From: Blasia pusilla
Taxonomy: Eukaryota; Marchantiophyta; Marchantiopsida; Blasiales
Length of the DNA stretch: 64,000 nucleotides
Direction of reading: 5' to 3'
Assembly: GCA_050084515.1 (NCBI GenBank)
Contig: CM114272.1
Span: forward strand, 43,958,001 to 44,022,000
Part shown: in pieces, positions 9,731-21,039 of the stretch
Numbering within the stretch: position 1 is the stretch's first letter
Layout: each line of letters starts with the position of its first letter
The notes under the pieces: generated by a model
Seen by the model: the letters and a program-made list of their open reading frames with translations, nothing else
What the model was told of the DNA's origin: nothing
Database searches by the model: none
Program-made: the position numbers and the translations under genes

Positions 9731-10339
9731 TATAGATTATGTGAGATATCAACACCTTCCTCATAAGATGCCAGCGAAAGAAGCAAGACAACAAACCTTG
9801 CCGGGTTCAAATTCCGGCCAGAGCTCTGGAAGAATGTCGCATGCTTCCATACAGATATCCTCGCCTATGCAAGGCAAAGCAAGCGAGTTTGAAGTTCCAA
9901 GCGGAGACCTAGATGATCAGCCCCCTGCCAACGAGTCGTCCAGGGAGCGAGTTTTGGACGCTCACTACTCCCACTAAGGCTCCGATAGACAAGCTTCATA
10001 GCACGGTTCATCGGTGTACCGATCCCCTATACACCATGTGCAAGACGCCTACGACTACGAAGAATATGGGAGGTTGCGTGCTCACCACGCCGTCGAAGCC
10101 CACGGTGCAGAGCGGAGGAATGAGGAAATTTGGCGGCCGTCCATCGGATTAGGATCAGACTGCATATACGAAGAAAATTGAAGGCCTTTGGTGGGATCGG
10201 AGCGTAAATATGAAGAAACTCGGAGACCATCTGTCGGATCTGAGCACGGTCGGAGGTCGGTCGGATCCGAGAATGATCAGAGGTCGGTCGGTTCTTTCAA
10301 AGAGCAGGAGCCTTCGAGTGCGCGGTCGTCGTCCTATTC
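9731..10339. other. no recognisable gene
   Basis: Moderately GC-rich sequence with short open frames and an imperfect direct repeat of GGTCGGTCGG-type words near 10,230-10,295. A tRNA T-arm-like stretch (CCGGGTTCAAATTCCGG) occurs near 9,798 without the rest of a tRNA. Confidence 0.4.
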
Positions 10340-10391
10340 AAGCAGAGAGGTGCTTGCAAATCAAGAAGACACTCTCCCATAATAATATAGA

Positions 10392-10602
10392 TGAGGTGCC
10401 CCTCGATGCAAAGGAAATAAAAAAGTGTTTGAAGAGCTAGTGTATAGTCCATGAAGGGAATAGATTAATTATGTTCCACATAAATCCAAATTTTTTTCTT
10501 GGTGCCTATAGCATGTGAAATATTTTCTCCCTGCCTAGTTGCCACGTGTTAAGTAGAGAGGTGTTTGCAAATCAAGAAGGCACTCTCCCATAATAATATA
10601 GA
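10392..10602 (-). mobile_element. short non-autonomous Helitron-like unit (minus strand)
   Basis: On the minus strand the unit begins TCTATATTATTATGGGAG at 10,602, runs through CTTGATTTGCAAACACCTC, and ends with GCATCGAGGGGCACCTCA. It corresponds end to end with the plus-strand unit at 11,503-11,700. A second minus-strand terminus starts at once at 10,391 (TCTATATTATTATGG) but loses similarity near 10,325. The TC start and the GCAT...GGGCACCT 3' region are the usual look of plant Helitron ends. Confidence 0.55.
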
Positions 10603-10841
10603 TTATCCCACTGTTTTGTCTTAGAATACACTTGGATCACCCATTTTAATATAAATAAATTATATTATTGATATTTAATTAAGAAAAATATTTTCGTGTT
10701 CTACTCAAATTCATCCTTTCTACCCATCTAATGTGACTGAAAGAATTAAATTCAAACATGTTCTTTCGCCTCGTTATTATTGTTTTGTCTTATTGGACAT
10801 ATAGGATCATTTAGGGACTACATATACATACGCAATCATTA

Positions 10842-11700
10842 TCTATATAATTAAAAGAGGATGGGATTTGAGGAGATCCTCCTCCCTTAACACGTGTGCT
10901 TTTTGCTCTCCTCCGATGTTGACACGTGCGATATTTAACAAACGAACCAAATTAACATATGTTTTAATAGGTAGTTTAAATGATGTCTTTCTTTTATTGT
11001 GATTTTCACCTATGCATGGCACGAACATTTTGCTAATCTATATTATTATGGGAGAGTGCCTTCTTGATTTGCAAACACCTCTACGTTTGACACGTGGGAA
11101 CTCGACAAAAAAAAATATTTCATATGCTATGGGCAGCAAGAAAATAACTTGAATTTATGTAGAGCATTATTAATCTCTTCCCTTTACAAGCTGTACAATA
11201 GCTCTTGAAACATTTTTTTATCTCTCTTGCATCGCACGTGCACCTAATCTATATTATTATGGAAGAGTACCTTCTTCATTTGCAAACAACTCTGTGCTTG
11301 ACACATGACAATTGGGCAGCAAGAAAATGTTTCATGTGCTATGGAAAACAAGAAAAAAAATTTGAATTACCCTTTTGGGTCCTGCGGGCAGATACTGGAA
11401 AGTTATGTGTAGTATCATTAATCTCTTCCCTTCACGGGCTATACACTAATTCTTCAAACACTCTTTTTATTTCTCTTGCATCGCACGGGCATCTCATTTA
11501 CGTCTATATTATCATGGGAGAGTGCCTTCTTGATTTGCAAACACCTCTATGCCTAACAACTGGGTAGCGAAAAAATATTTCACATGCTACGGGCAGTAAG
11601 AAAAATATTTGAATTTATGTGTAACATAATTAATATCTTTCCTTTGCTAGCTTTTCAAACACATTTTTATTTAACGAGCATTGCACGGGCACCTTACTAG
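10842..11700 (+). mobile_element. head-to-tail array of four Helitron-like units
   Basis: Units start TCTATATAATTAAAAG (10,842), TCTATATTATTATGGG (11,037), TCTATATTATTATGGA (11,248) and TCTATATTATCATGGG (11,503). Preceding units end in CTAA (11,033-11,036), CTAA (11,244-11,247), an unclear CATCTCA near 11,490, and finally CTAG (11,697-11,700) followed by T. Each ends with a GCATCGCACG-type segment about 15 bases before the terminus. TC...CTRR ends and an A|T flank are Helitron hallmarks. Units are about 190-255 bp and have no coding capacity, so they depend on a RepHel supplied elsewhere. Confidence 0.65.
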
Positions 11701-12464
11701 TATGTTATCATTGGGGAGTGCCTTGTCATTTTAAGATTGCCTCTCTTTTTTATACAAGTAGGTTTTAGCCAATATAATCACACATTGTTTTGACCAATAA
11801 GATTGCTCCAATTCAATTGTTCATTTAGAATGGCTAGTTCAAAATTAAACATCCAAAAAACTAATTTGAATTAGCTGTGTTTAATTAAATACCACAAATA
11901 ATCTATTTTGCCGTAGATTTACTCTCAAATTGCCAACTGGTCCTATTTGCCAGCCGGTTTTCGAACTTTATGTCCGGTAATTATTCAAAGGCCCTCCCGG
12001 AACCGGCGATCTCGTAGTCGAGTCTGTCCAAGCGTGGCTGGAAAGCTGGAAGGGGAGTTTAGCTCTTGCCTCATGTGAACGGCGGTGGGTCCCGATGTCC
12101 CGGCGAGATTGCTATTGCGCTCGTTGGCGCGGAAAATCGTCTCTTCCCACGGACTCAATTCCTAAAATTTCGAAATGGTCGTAAAATGGAATGTGCTAAA
12201 GGGGTTTGCGTCGTTGGGATTTGCTTGCTAGGGTTAGGGTTTAACTTGGACGTAGGCATATATGGCATCCAATTACGATTTGGTATGTCGTAGAGTGTCG
12301 ATTCTGAGAGGATCGGCAAGCACGGTGGCAAGAATTCACAACTTGTATGTTGTCAGAGCCGTTGATGCCTGTGAGGAAACGTTCGACTGTGCAAGCGTAT
12401 GTTTTGAGAGGGGTGGGAAGGGTTGCAGCCTACGTGGCTAGCCAGGGAAAGCTGGTAGTGAGCG
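11701..12464. other. upstream region of BDP1
   Basis: AT-rich DNA to about 11,940, then more GC-rich sequence leading into the gene. A broken fifth Helitron-like start (GGGGAGTGCCTTG) is at about 11,715. No confident promoter element is seen. Confidence 0.4.
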
Positions 12465-15400
12465 ATGTCGATGTTGTCGACTCTAGATGCGTTGGATGGA
12501 GCGACGAATGCTACCTCGGGTGAGTGGAATCCCTTCTTGTTGCAGAAGGAAGTGCGGATCTTCGAGGGGAAATTTTTTTTCAGGACATCAGTACGATGGA
12601 GGGTGTGGATTTTGCTAAGATTTCCATTGTGTTTGGCTGGATTGTCTGTGTTTGCAGCTCCTCGAGCTGCCGTTTTCCAGCCCAAAGTAAAGCCTCGCGT
12701 AAGGAAAGGTGGAGGTGGTGATGCCCGTGCTGTCCCAAAGGCCCCCCCTGTAGTGGCAGTCGATAGCGTGGCAAACTCGGTTGAATCTTACTTCAATGGG
12801 GCCCCAACAAGAATTTCGAAAGTCCAAGAGGTTTTGGATTCGCAAAGGAGCTCTGATATTCCAGATGTTTTGAGTCCGGAGAAGAGTGGTGATTCTCCAG
12901 CGAATGGTTCATTGGATCCCAAGAATAATGCAGAGATTGAAGGCAAGGAGGATGAGGAGCTGTCTAAAGGGGCTGGGAAGTCAGATGCCGCTGTTAAAGA
13001 AGTTATCCCCGAGAGCGAGCAAATCACCGCAAACTCAATGTTGGACGCGGGGCCAGCAGCAAGCGACGGTCCTCCGATCGTTGATCGTGATCAGTCTAGT
13101 AATCTCAACTCTGATGTGGATAATGCGACTGGCAATGTCAGTCCACCTGTTGCAATGAGATCGGTATGTTTCTCTTGTTCTCGACCTCCCTGTATTTCAC
13201 TGGACTTAGAACAGAACAGTAGCACCTGAACAATGCCGATTCAAGATGGTGGACCTTGTCATTCTTGCCTAAATGCGCTTGTGTATATTATTTCCAGTAA
13301 ATTATTGTTGAGGAATACGTTCTTCAGTCAGGAATCTCCTCAGTTTTTTCAAGGAAGTGATGCAAGGATTTATCTCGAAAGCACACCATGATCGGTTTTG
13401 TTCGTGATAGATCTCATTGAGAATTATTCATCCCGGAATGAAAATGCTGTTTTTGAGATGTTTCCTCCTTGCGATGTAGGGGTTTCCTGTTCCTCCACGT
13501 GCAGGGGTGACCTCACCAGCAAGGGAAGATGTGGAATTGGCAGCAGTGTCTTTGTCAAATTCCAAGGAACCTCTGTGCGACGCCTCTGTGGCACAGGTAA
13601 CGGAAGACTCCAGTTACCCTGATCCTGCCAAGCTACCATCAACAAAGGGCAAGAATACCAAGACCTTCCCTAAGCCTTCTGTACACAAGAGTCATGCACC
13701 TCTTATCAAGAAGAGAGGTGAAATTGTTGTTGAGAAGGAGAGCACTATTATGGACGCAGGTCTGAATACTCCTCTTTCTGAGAATGTATCCACCACGGCG
13801 AGTGGAAGGAAGCGGAAATTTCCACACTCTACTTCCCAGCCCAGAGGCCAAAAGAAAGGTATAGTTACTAGTACCCTCTGCAGAGCCATTTTGGTGCCTT
13901 GGTAAGGATCTTAATATCGGTCAAATCTGATGCTTACAAGTTGTGACATCTTCATGGTTTCCTTCTGCAGAAACTAGTTTGGAAGCAGAGAAGAGCAAAA
14001 CTGATTTATCAAATCCTGGGAAGTTGACAATGCGTGAAATCATCCAAAGAGCAGAGGCAATTGAGCGGAAGGTATTATTTGGTCAACCCTGAGTTGATAA
14101 TAGATAAACTTTCCAAGCGTCATAGATTTTCCTATGAGAAGTTCAATAATTGAGATGAATATGGTCACTCAATTACTTGTGCAGAAGGCGAAGGAGTCAG
14201 GGAGCAAGAAATCTGCCCAGCCCGATGCCAAACAGAAACCGCCTGTTCGAGAAGAGCCGGAACTCCCGCGAGATGTGTATGTCATCGCCCTTTGTGTGTC
14301 TTAAACCTCCAGTCAGTACCTTGTCAACCCTGTGAAGTTCCCAATGTTCCCAATTGTTTCCTTTCTGGTCAGTAGCTTAGATTCAGTGGCCAAAGCTGCT
14401 GAACTGTTAAGTAAAGTACATTTGGATCCCAATCAGGTCACTAGATATTGTTGTAATGGGCTTCTTGGTGGATATCAAGAAGCTTCTCACTAATAGTCTG
14501 TATGATCAGCACCCTTATTGAATGAGAGTCTCCCTCCTCTCACACGGTACTTTCTTCACTTCCTCCTCCTACTGCACCCATCTGAGTTTGTAGCTGGGCA
14601 CAGTGTCTATGATGGCAAAGTCGGAACAAGCATTGCTTAATGAGTATAGTCACTCTACAGAACAACACTGGCCAACTAGATCTATGGTTGCAAAGTTAGG
14701 ACTGAAGCTACTTAATGTATAGCCTCTGTCGCACCTTGATCCTGTGGTTGCAAGGCTATGACATACACTACTTAGTGAATAGTCCTAATTTGTATAGGGG
14801 ATCCCAACCCGGAAGAAGCATTCTCTGGTAGGAACAGTTAGAGGCAACCTTGTGTTGTTGCCGGAACACAAACAGGAAAGTTCTCAGACTGACAAGACAT
14901 TGGATTGGAATAAAATGATGCAAGGGTCAAAGACAAACAGGAAAAATGGCTTGCCTGTAAGGATTCAGCTGTTCCAGAATGGACCATGCGATGGGAGTCC
15001 ATGGAAGTGGAGTCGGCTACCTGGACAGCAGAGAACTTGTAGCTCAAGATGGAGCTGGCCGCTGCTCTGACTGATACCAGACAAATATAGAAGATCTCGA
15101 CAGAGCATTGAATGGCCAAGGCTGTTACAGCACAACCCGGCAGAGCTTGAATGGAGATGGTAGGCAAGAATACCACATGGAAATCATTGAGGTAGCCACT
15201 TAAGTAGCCAAGAGGTTGCGAAGGGAGAAGTGTACAAATTTCTAGAACTTCGTGACGGAAAGGCAGCAGAGGTGAATCTCCTTGTCACTGGGTTGAGTTT
15301 CACTAAAGAAGATTGCAACTGGGTGTTACAACAAAATCTCTTCAGAGTCTAGGGGGTTACCCCAGTAGCAGGGATCAGAGTTGGAAGAGGTCCTGGGGAT

Positions 15401-18400
15401 CAACCAGCACCAATATTAGTACAATTCAAACACTCTAATTGAGGGCAGACCACAGAAGCAAGACTAGCGATCCTTGGAAGTAAATGTGCTTTGTAAGGAT
15501 CAACAATTTCGTTTTACCTGACTTGGCTATCAAGTAATCGTAAGATCTCCCAGCTGCATGAGAAAATGTGTTTGTGGCCTAACATGGAGTGAACTCCAGG
15601 ATGGCTGGGCTTCAACCCCTCTCTCTAGGAAGGAGTTGACAAAGGATAACCAGGGCGCACTTGTTGTAGCATCCGGATCTCAACCGTTGTTCACAAAAGC
15701 AGCACCTTCAATCTGGAAGTTCTTAGTCCGATGAGCACTGCAATGACTGAACTATAAATCATACACTGGATGGTGTACATCACATGCGAACCGGCATGTG
15801 GAGGTGATGAACCACTCTCAGAATATTCCTACATAGGGAATGGTGGATGGTGAGGACTGGACTACTCCAATGCATCTATCCATGTAGTTTTTCATGTTTG
15901 TGGAGGACCATTCCAGATCATAGAAAATGACATGACATACTTGGGCAGAAACCTGGACCCGATTTTTTTTACGGGGGAACTTGAGGATGATCTCTAGCAC
16001 ACTGATAACCCTCTAATACTCTCCATGCAGAAGTGCCATTAGGAGAGCTCTGCACCACGACTTGCTACTGGCTGAGCTTGGTGAGGTACCGAATGGGGTC
16101 TATGCTATTAAGAATCGGATCACATTCCTGCAACACCTTGAAGCTATCAGTGCAGATAGCTTCAAGGTGTTGCAGGTAGCAGAAAGGTGGTTGCATTGAT
16201 AGCTATCTGCATTGATAGTTAAACCACCTTTCTGCCAGAGGTTTTGAAGCTTCTAAAAACAGTGTTGCTGCTAGGGCAAAAATCTGGTATTATGATTGCA
16301 GAGAATGGCTTAACAAATAGGGCATTTCATCAATGACTTGCCAGAAAGTTCCAATAAGGACCTTCCGGAAGAATTGGACAACATCCTTAAGTAGTGGCAG
16401 TCACAGCCTTGCACTGTCCATGATGTATGGTTGCAAGGCTATGACGGGCACTACTGAATGAGTGCTTTCTCTGGTAAGTAATGTACAGTGTGGATCAGGT
16501 AGGGTAGATAGTGTAAGCTCTCACACTGTATGAGAGAGTCTCCCTCCTATGTGCTACCCTCTTCACTACTTTTTTTCTCTGCACAAGTTCGAGTCTCCAG
16601 CACTGTCCAACCAGGGTTATTGGTCCATGGTCACTACAGTACGATCGGCACTACTTGCAGACTGGTTAGTAACATGGATTGGGGTCTCAACGAGGTATAA
16701 TAGACGGTGTAATAAGTAGCTTGTCAGTTGACACTTGGAAGTTCTGCACCAACTCTCTTTAAGGTCAGCACTGACAGGATGAGAGAAACCCTCCCTCCTC
16801 ATGTAGTGCTCTTTTCACTTCTTTCTCTGTTCACCATCCCAATCTCTAGCACTTTCCAGTCAGAGTGTGGGTTCTATGGTCGCAAGGCTATGAGAGCTGC
16901 CACGTAATGAGTGCAGTCTTTGTGAGTTGGGGATCTTGGCTCAAGTGCAGAACTGATCCCACCAGAGTTGTTCATCACGTTCAATAGACTAGGTTCATTC
17001 CCAAAATGTGCTACACTGATGAGTAATGTCTATTGAGTATCCCAATCTGGTCTGGTTGATAGTGTTGCAAATAGTTTGAATGTGGAAGCTCCTCAAAGGC
17101 CCTCTGTATGTTAATTGCGAAAACCTCACCAGAAAGTCCCTCCTTACCGCTTAGCATTTTCTTCACTTCTTCATTCCTCTGCACCCATCCCTATGTCTAA
17201 CCAGGGAGTGGGGTGTGGGTTGCAAGGCTATGACATGGACTATTAAATGAGAACAGTCTCAATCCCTAGCTCTGCAACAGGCACGTGTAGCCTTGCTGCT
17301 TTACAGTGGCTGTGGCATGTGCAACATGATAAACAGTCTCAAATTCACAGCACAGAGAGCTACAATCTATACAGAAAATTCCAATCAGTTGTTACCATGG
17401 GTGTCTGTCGCACTCGTAGTCTCAAACATTTGCAAAGTTCTACTTAGTCTGGTTGAGAAGTATTCTCCGGACCCCAAACCTGAGCTTCAGTTTGTTTGTG
17501 CAGTCATTTATGGCCTTCACATCTATTCATACAGAAAATGAATCATTGTTTGGATGATTCTGTATCCTATCCAAATGCATGGAAGGTCTGATCATTTTCT
17601 TGTTTAGTTCAAGTGGTAAATCTATCTGTTTTGAATGAAAGACCAGCCACTTTTATATTGATGGCGTGGTTCTTAAATAGTGGAGAATGGCGGGTGGCGT
17701 GGGTTTAGTCTTAGTGGCTAGATTAGGAAAGGTGAAGGTAGATGCAGATTTTTAAAAAGGTTTATGGTGTAGGGCGATAAAGTTGAGTTCAGTTGAATGA
17801 AGGGATTGGTACTTTCAGTTCTTGATTTCTTGCTCACTTGCAGCTTCTTGTTCTGGGCAGCCTTTCACATGCTCCACAAGTTCAGGTCATCAATGGGCGA
17901 ATTGTTGTCAACGAATCAAGTCTTACGATAGGTGCATATGCAACAAGCAGACAAGATACACACAATTACACCAGGGTTGAAGAGAATGCATCCCGACTCA
18001 ACTATCATACATATTCTAACAGGGTTATGACAGAAAGATGGAAGAAAGAAGAGAATGAAATATTTTACAAGGTACATGCAATTGAACTTTAGTTGTGTGC
18101 TCCAAATCTTCCAATTTTGTTGATTTTTAAGACTTTAGCACATCATTCAAATGCTTTATGCTGCTAAGGTAGGGTGAACACAGTCACTGTAAAATAAAGC
18201 TTTGTTCTTCATCATTTTTGTGAATTTTCTTGTCAAATATATCCACAACCCTCCTTACAAAAGGAGGTATTCAGGGAGGTAAGCTGACCTTGCAATCCTC
18301 GCTTGAAGATTCTTATTGTGAAGGTCCCTCAATGTCTCCAGGCATTGCAGCAATTTGGCACAGATTTTGAGTTGATTCAGAACCTTTTCCCGACAAGGAC

Positions 18401-21039
18401 TAGACGACAGATCAAATCCAAGTTCAAGAATGAAGAAAGAAACAACCCACGTCGTCTTGCAGATGCTCTGGCACACAGACCAAAAGGCACGATTCTACCT
18501 TTAACTCCATAAATTAGAAGGCCTTAAATTAAGGGAAACCTTGATCACGAGAGCTCAGCTCTGTGATTGACAATGAAGAAACTGTCGGACGTGAGGAAAA
18601 TTGTGCACCTCTTTGCTTGGCTACCTTCAGTACTTTGTCCTCTCCATTTGTCCACAATAATTAATACAGACCTCCAGAGTATCAGATCCATTTTGGGTGT
18701 CCTCGAGTCTGTGATATGGAGTAAAATTTCTGAGAATGTCCCAGGACACAAAATAATCATATTTATTTCTGCAATTCGTTGAGGAAGCCACTTCCTCTCA
18801 TGTAATGTGCGGTTTTGGCAGATCAATCTCACTATGAGGATATGATAAGTCGTCTAAAGCCTGATGATCCCAATGAAAATGGGGAGGACCCTTTTGCAAA
18901 TATTCTCGCCTACAGGAAAGAACCAGCACCAGCCGAACAGGTACATATTTGTAATTTCATTGTCAGATTGGTGATAATGTTTAGTGTAATTTACTGGAGG
19001 GGAAAGCTTACTCAATGTATTAGAGAGAATTAGTGAAGGCACATGCTGTATAGATATTATCATCATCATCGTATTCTGACTACTTTCTGGAACATCCTGT
19101 CGAAGTATTGATTGGTTGTAAAATTATGTGAAAATTAATACATGAAGCGAAACATGAAATAAAAGCATTTCACTTCAAAGGGAATCCGGAAAACCTTCTC
19201 AAGCAATCAGAAATCTGTCGAAAAAGAGTACTGCAAGAAGAGACTAGACTTCACTTCAGTATTTTATGATGGGTCAACTTGTCTTCTTGGTCCCCTTGTG
19301 AAGCAAATCCAATTATCCCATCATGGTCTAGTACCAAGTCGTCTCATGATAGGAAGTTGATAGGGCTCTGATATAGTTAGGTCAGTAGCCTGTTTCTGAC
19401 AGACGGAGGAACTGGGTTTAGTTTGGAAAGTTTTTGCAAGAGGGTTTGATGGTTAGATTACAACATTTAGCTTCTGAAGACACCAGTTATGTTATTGATG
19501 GCAATGTCTTAGACTTGCATAACGTGTGAAAGGAGTCTACTACGAATATTGTATTTTGAAGTCCCATGGCCCTCTTGGGCCTCTTTGGACAGTCATTCAA
19601 TCCATCCTTTCATCCCGTGCTCTAGATTAAGCTTACAGTTCTCGGACAGGTGAAATGGCTGGGTGGTACCTGTTCTCATACTTCAAAGTTGAACAATAGT
19701 TTCTAAGTTGATTACTGTCCTTTACACAATTTAATCATTCTCACCTAGTCCAGAAAGCATGAAGCTGTCCAGAAAACTGGCTGCTGGGGTTTTTTGCCCA
19801 AAACTCATCAGCCCAGCCATGTAATTATGATGGGCTTTATGAACGACCTTGAACACCAATTCAGATGAAAACCATTGCACATTTGTGGTAACATGCAGCT
19901 CCGATTCTGTAACCTCTGCTTGAGTTCTAATTATTCTCTTCACATCCCTATGGACACAGGTACCTGAAGATCTCTGAAGACCACAAGAATTTTGTCTCAA
20001 GACTACGTTGAGAACCCTGGGTCATGGAGAGATTTGCTGTCCGTTTGTGCACTGGAAAGAGATTGGAAAGGGTAATTTTCCCTCATGTGCTGGAGTGGGT
20101 CGCCAATGTTTCATGTTCTCACTCTAACCGATGCAATTTCATGCAATTGGAAATGTGAGGAGGTTTGTGGAATGGGCCTAGCCTCAAGACTGTAGGATAG
20201 ATTGATTTGATGGGTTTATTTCTTACAATAAAGCCACATTTCTTTACAATCTAATGGAACCTCTGTAGGTTGGGGAACTTTTTGTCCCTTGACCAAATTT
20301 ACTCTGATTTTTTACATGTGAATTCTCTTCACAGTGATGGTGCTGTGAACTTAAGTATGACTCTGGATGTTGTCGGCAAACCAAAAGTTTGTTGTAATAT
20401 AGTTCACGGAGTCTGATCAAAGAACTTAGCAATGTATGTGGATAGATTGAGAGTGGAAATAAGTTATCTTATCAACACAATTCTTATTGTAGCTATTCCC
20501 ACAGAAATGAAGTTTAGTACCACAACAGTTAAATATTTCTATGTCTGGTTTTGTCAACTCAAAGTTGCCACTGACTAGCAAGTTCCTGATGTGATTTTTT
20601 GCGTTGTGATTTGTGATCATTAAGACCAGGCTGGAGTCCTGCTATTTTATTGTGAGGATGCTTAAGGGGATGAGAGCTCAGATATTGCGGCCACTATGCC
20701 AGGCAAGAAATTGTTCGGGCTTGTTGAATTTAGTCTATGTGATTTACTTTATAATTGAAGTTTTGATTTGGTCAATCTCCACTTTCCTAAACGGATCCAT
20801 CCCGATTCAACATTGTTCTACCTTTCTTTCTGGAAGTGAGAAATTCTGGCTCAATGTTGTCATAATCAATTTTTTCTCATTATCAGCCACCCCAGTTCAT
20901 TCTATCAACTATTTTTGTAACAATTTCCAAACTTTTCCCACAGATTGATTTCGACTCGAGAAAAGTACCGGGAAAACTTGCAGACAGCGAAGATTCCAGT
21001 ATTGGACAGAATAAAGCTAAGAAAGCTGAAAATATTTAG
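12465..21039 (+). CDS. BDP1: BDP1-like TFIIIB B'' subunit with SANT/Myb domain (9 exons)
   Basis: The exons I assign are 12465-12519, 12658-13163, 13480-13858, 13971-14071, 14185-14276, 17861-18071, 18342-18486, 18822-18940 and 20944-21039: 1,704 nt, 567 residues, all phases consistent. Introns are GT-AG except the seventh (18,487-18,821), which is GC-AG. The N-terminus has the BDP1-type FQPKVKPR basic motif; residues about 40-330 are low-complexity, Ser/Pro/Lys-rich. The conserved core starts at [18 protein letters not shown] (about 382-399) and is followed by the SANT repeat (about 436-487: W438, [21 protein letters not shown]), then a [14 protein letters not shown] block. BDP1 joins TBP and BRF1 in TFIIIB, which recruits RNA polymerase III at tRNA, 5S and U6 genes. 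The start is the first ATG after an in-frame TGA at 12,459. The C-terminus is short, ending AKKAENI. A different 5' exon is possible. Confidence 0.9.
16127..16176. repeat. perfect 22-bp stem-loop
   Basis: Arms 16,127-16,148 and 16,155-16,176 are exact inverse complements (CCTGCAACACC... paired with ...GGTGTTGCAGG) with a 6-nt loop. It lies inside BDP1 intron 5, in the direction of transcription. Confidence 0.85.
16179..16235. repeat. second inverted repeat, 14-bp arms
   Basis: GCAGAAAGGTGGTT (16,179-16,192) pairs exactly with AACCACCTTTCTGC (16,222-16,235). The loop contains two direct copies of GCATTGATAG. It is adjacent to the 22-bp stem-loop. Confidence 0.8.
18941..20943 (+). other. BDP1 intron 8, no gene inside
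   Basis: A 2.0 kb intron between GTACAT (18,941) and CCCACAG (ending 20,943). Only short frames are present, and no domain or repeat unit was recognised. Confidence 0.6.

Larger units (their letters stand above)
14500..17260 (+). repeat. tandem or dispersed SINE-like repeats filling BDP1 intron 5
   Basis: A motif around TTGCAAGGCTATGAC, followed by a CACTACTTAATGAGT-like end and preceded by a pyrimidine-rich stretch (TCTCCCTCCTCTCA ... CTTCACTTC ... CACCCATC), recurs at about 14,520-14,640, 14,730-14,785, 16,405-16,455, 16,500-16,660, 16,790-16,910 and 17,130-17,260. The same unit stands alone at 43,075-43,357 and inverted at 50,041-50,105. It is short, non-coding and in many copies, so a SINE or other non-autonomous family is likely, but I could not identify clear A and B boxes. 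Confidence 0.6.

Noticed and set aside
9795-9815. tRNA T-arm-like CCGGGTTCAAATTCCGG
   Set aside because: No matching acceptor, D or anticodon arms at tRNA distances.
12465-13229. 254-codon single open frame at the BDP1 5' end
   Set aside because: It reads through intron 1 (12,520-12,657, 138 bp and stop-free in this frame) and past the exon 2 donor; spliced exons give the conserved N-terminal motif and correct phases.
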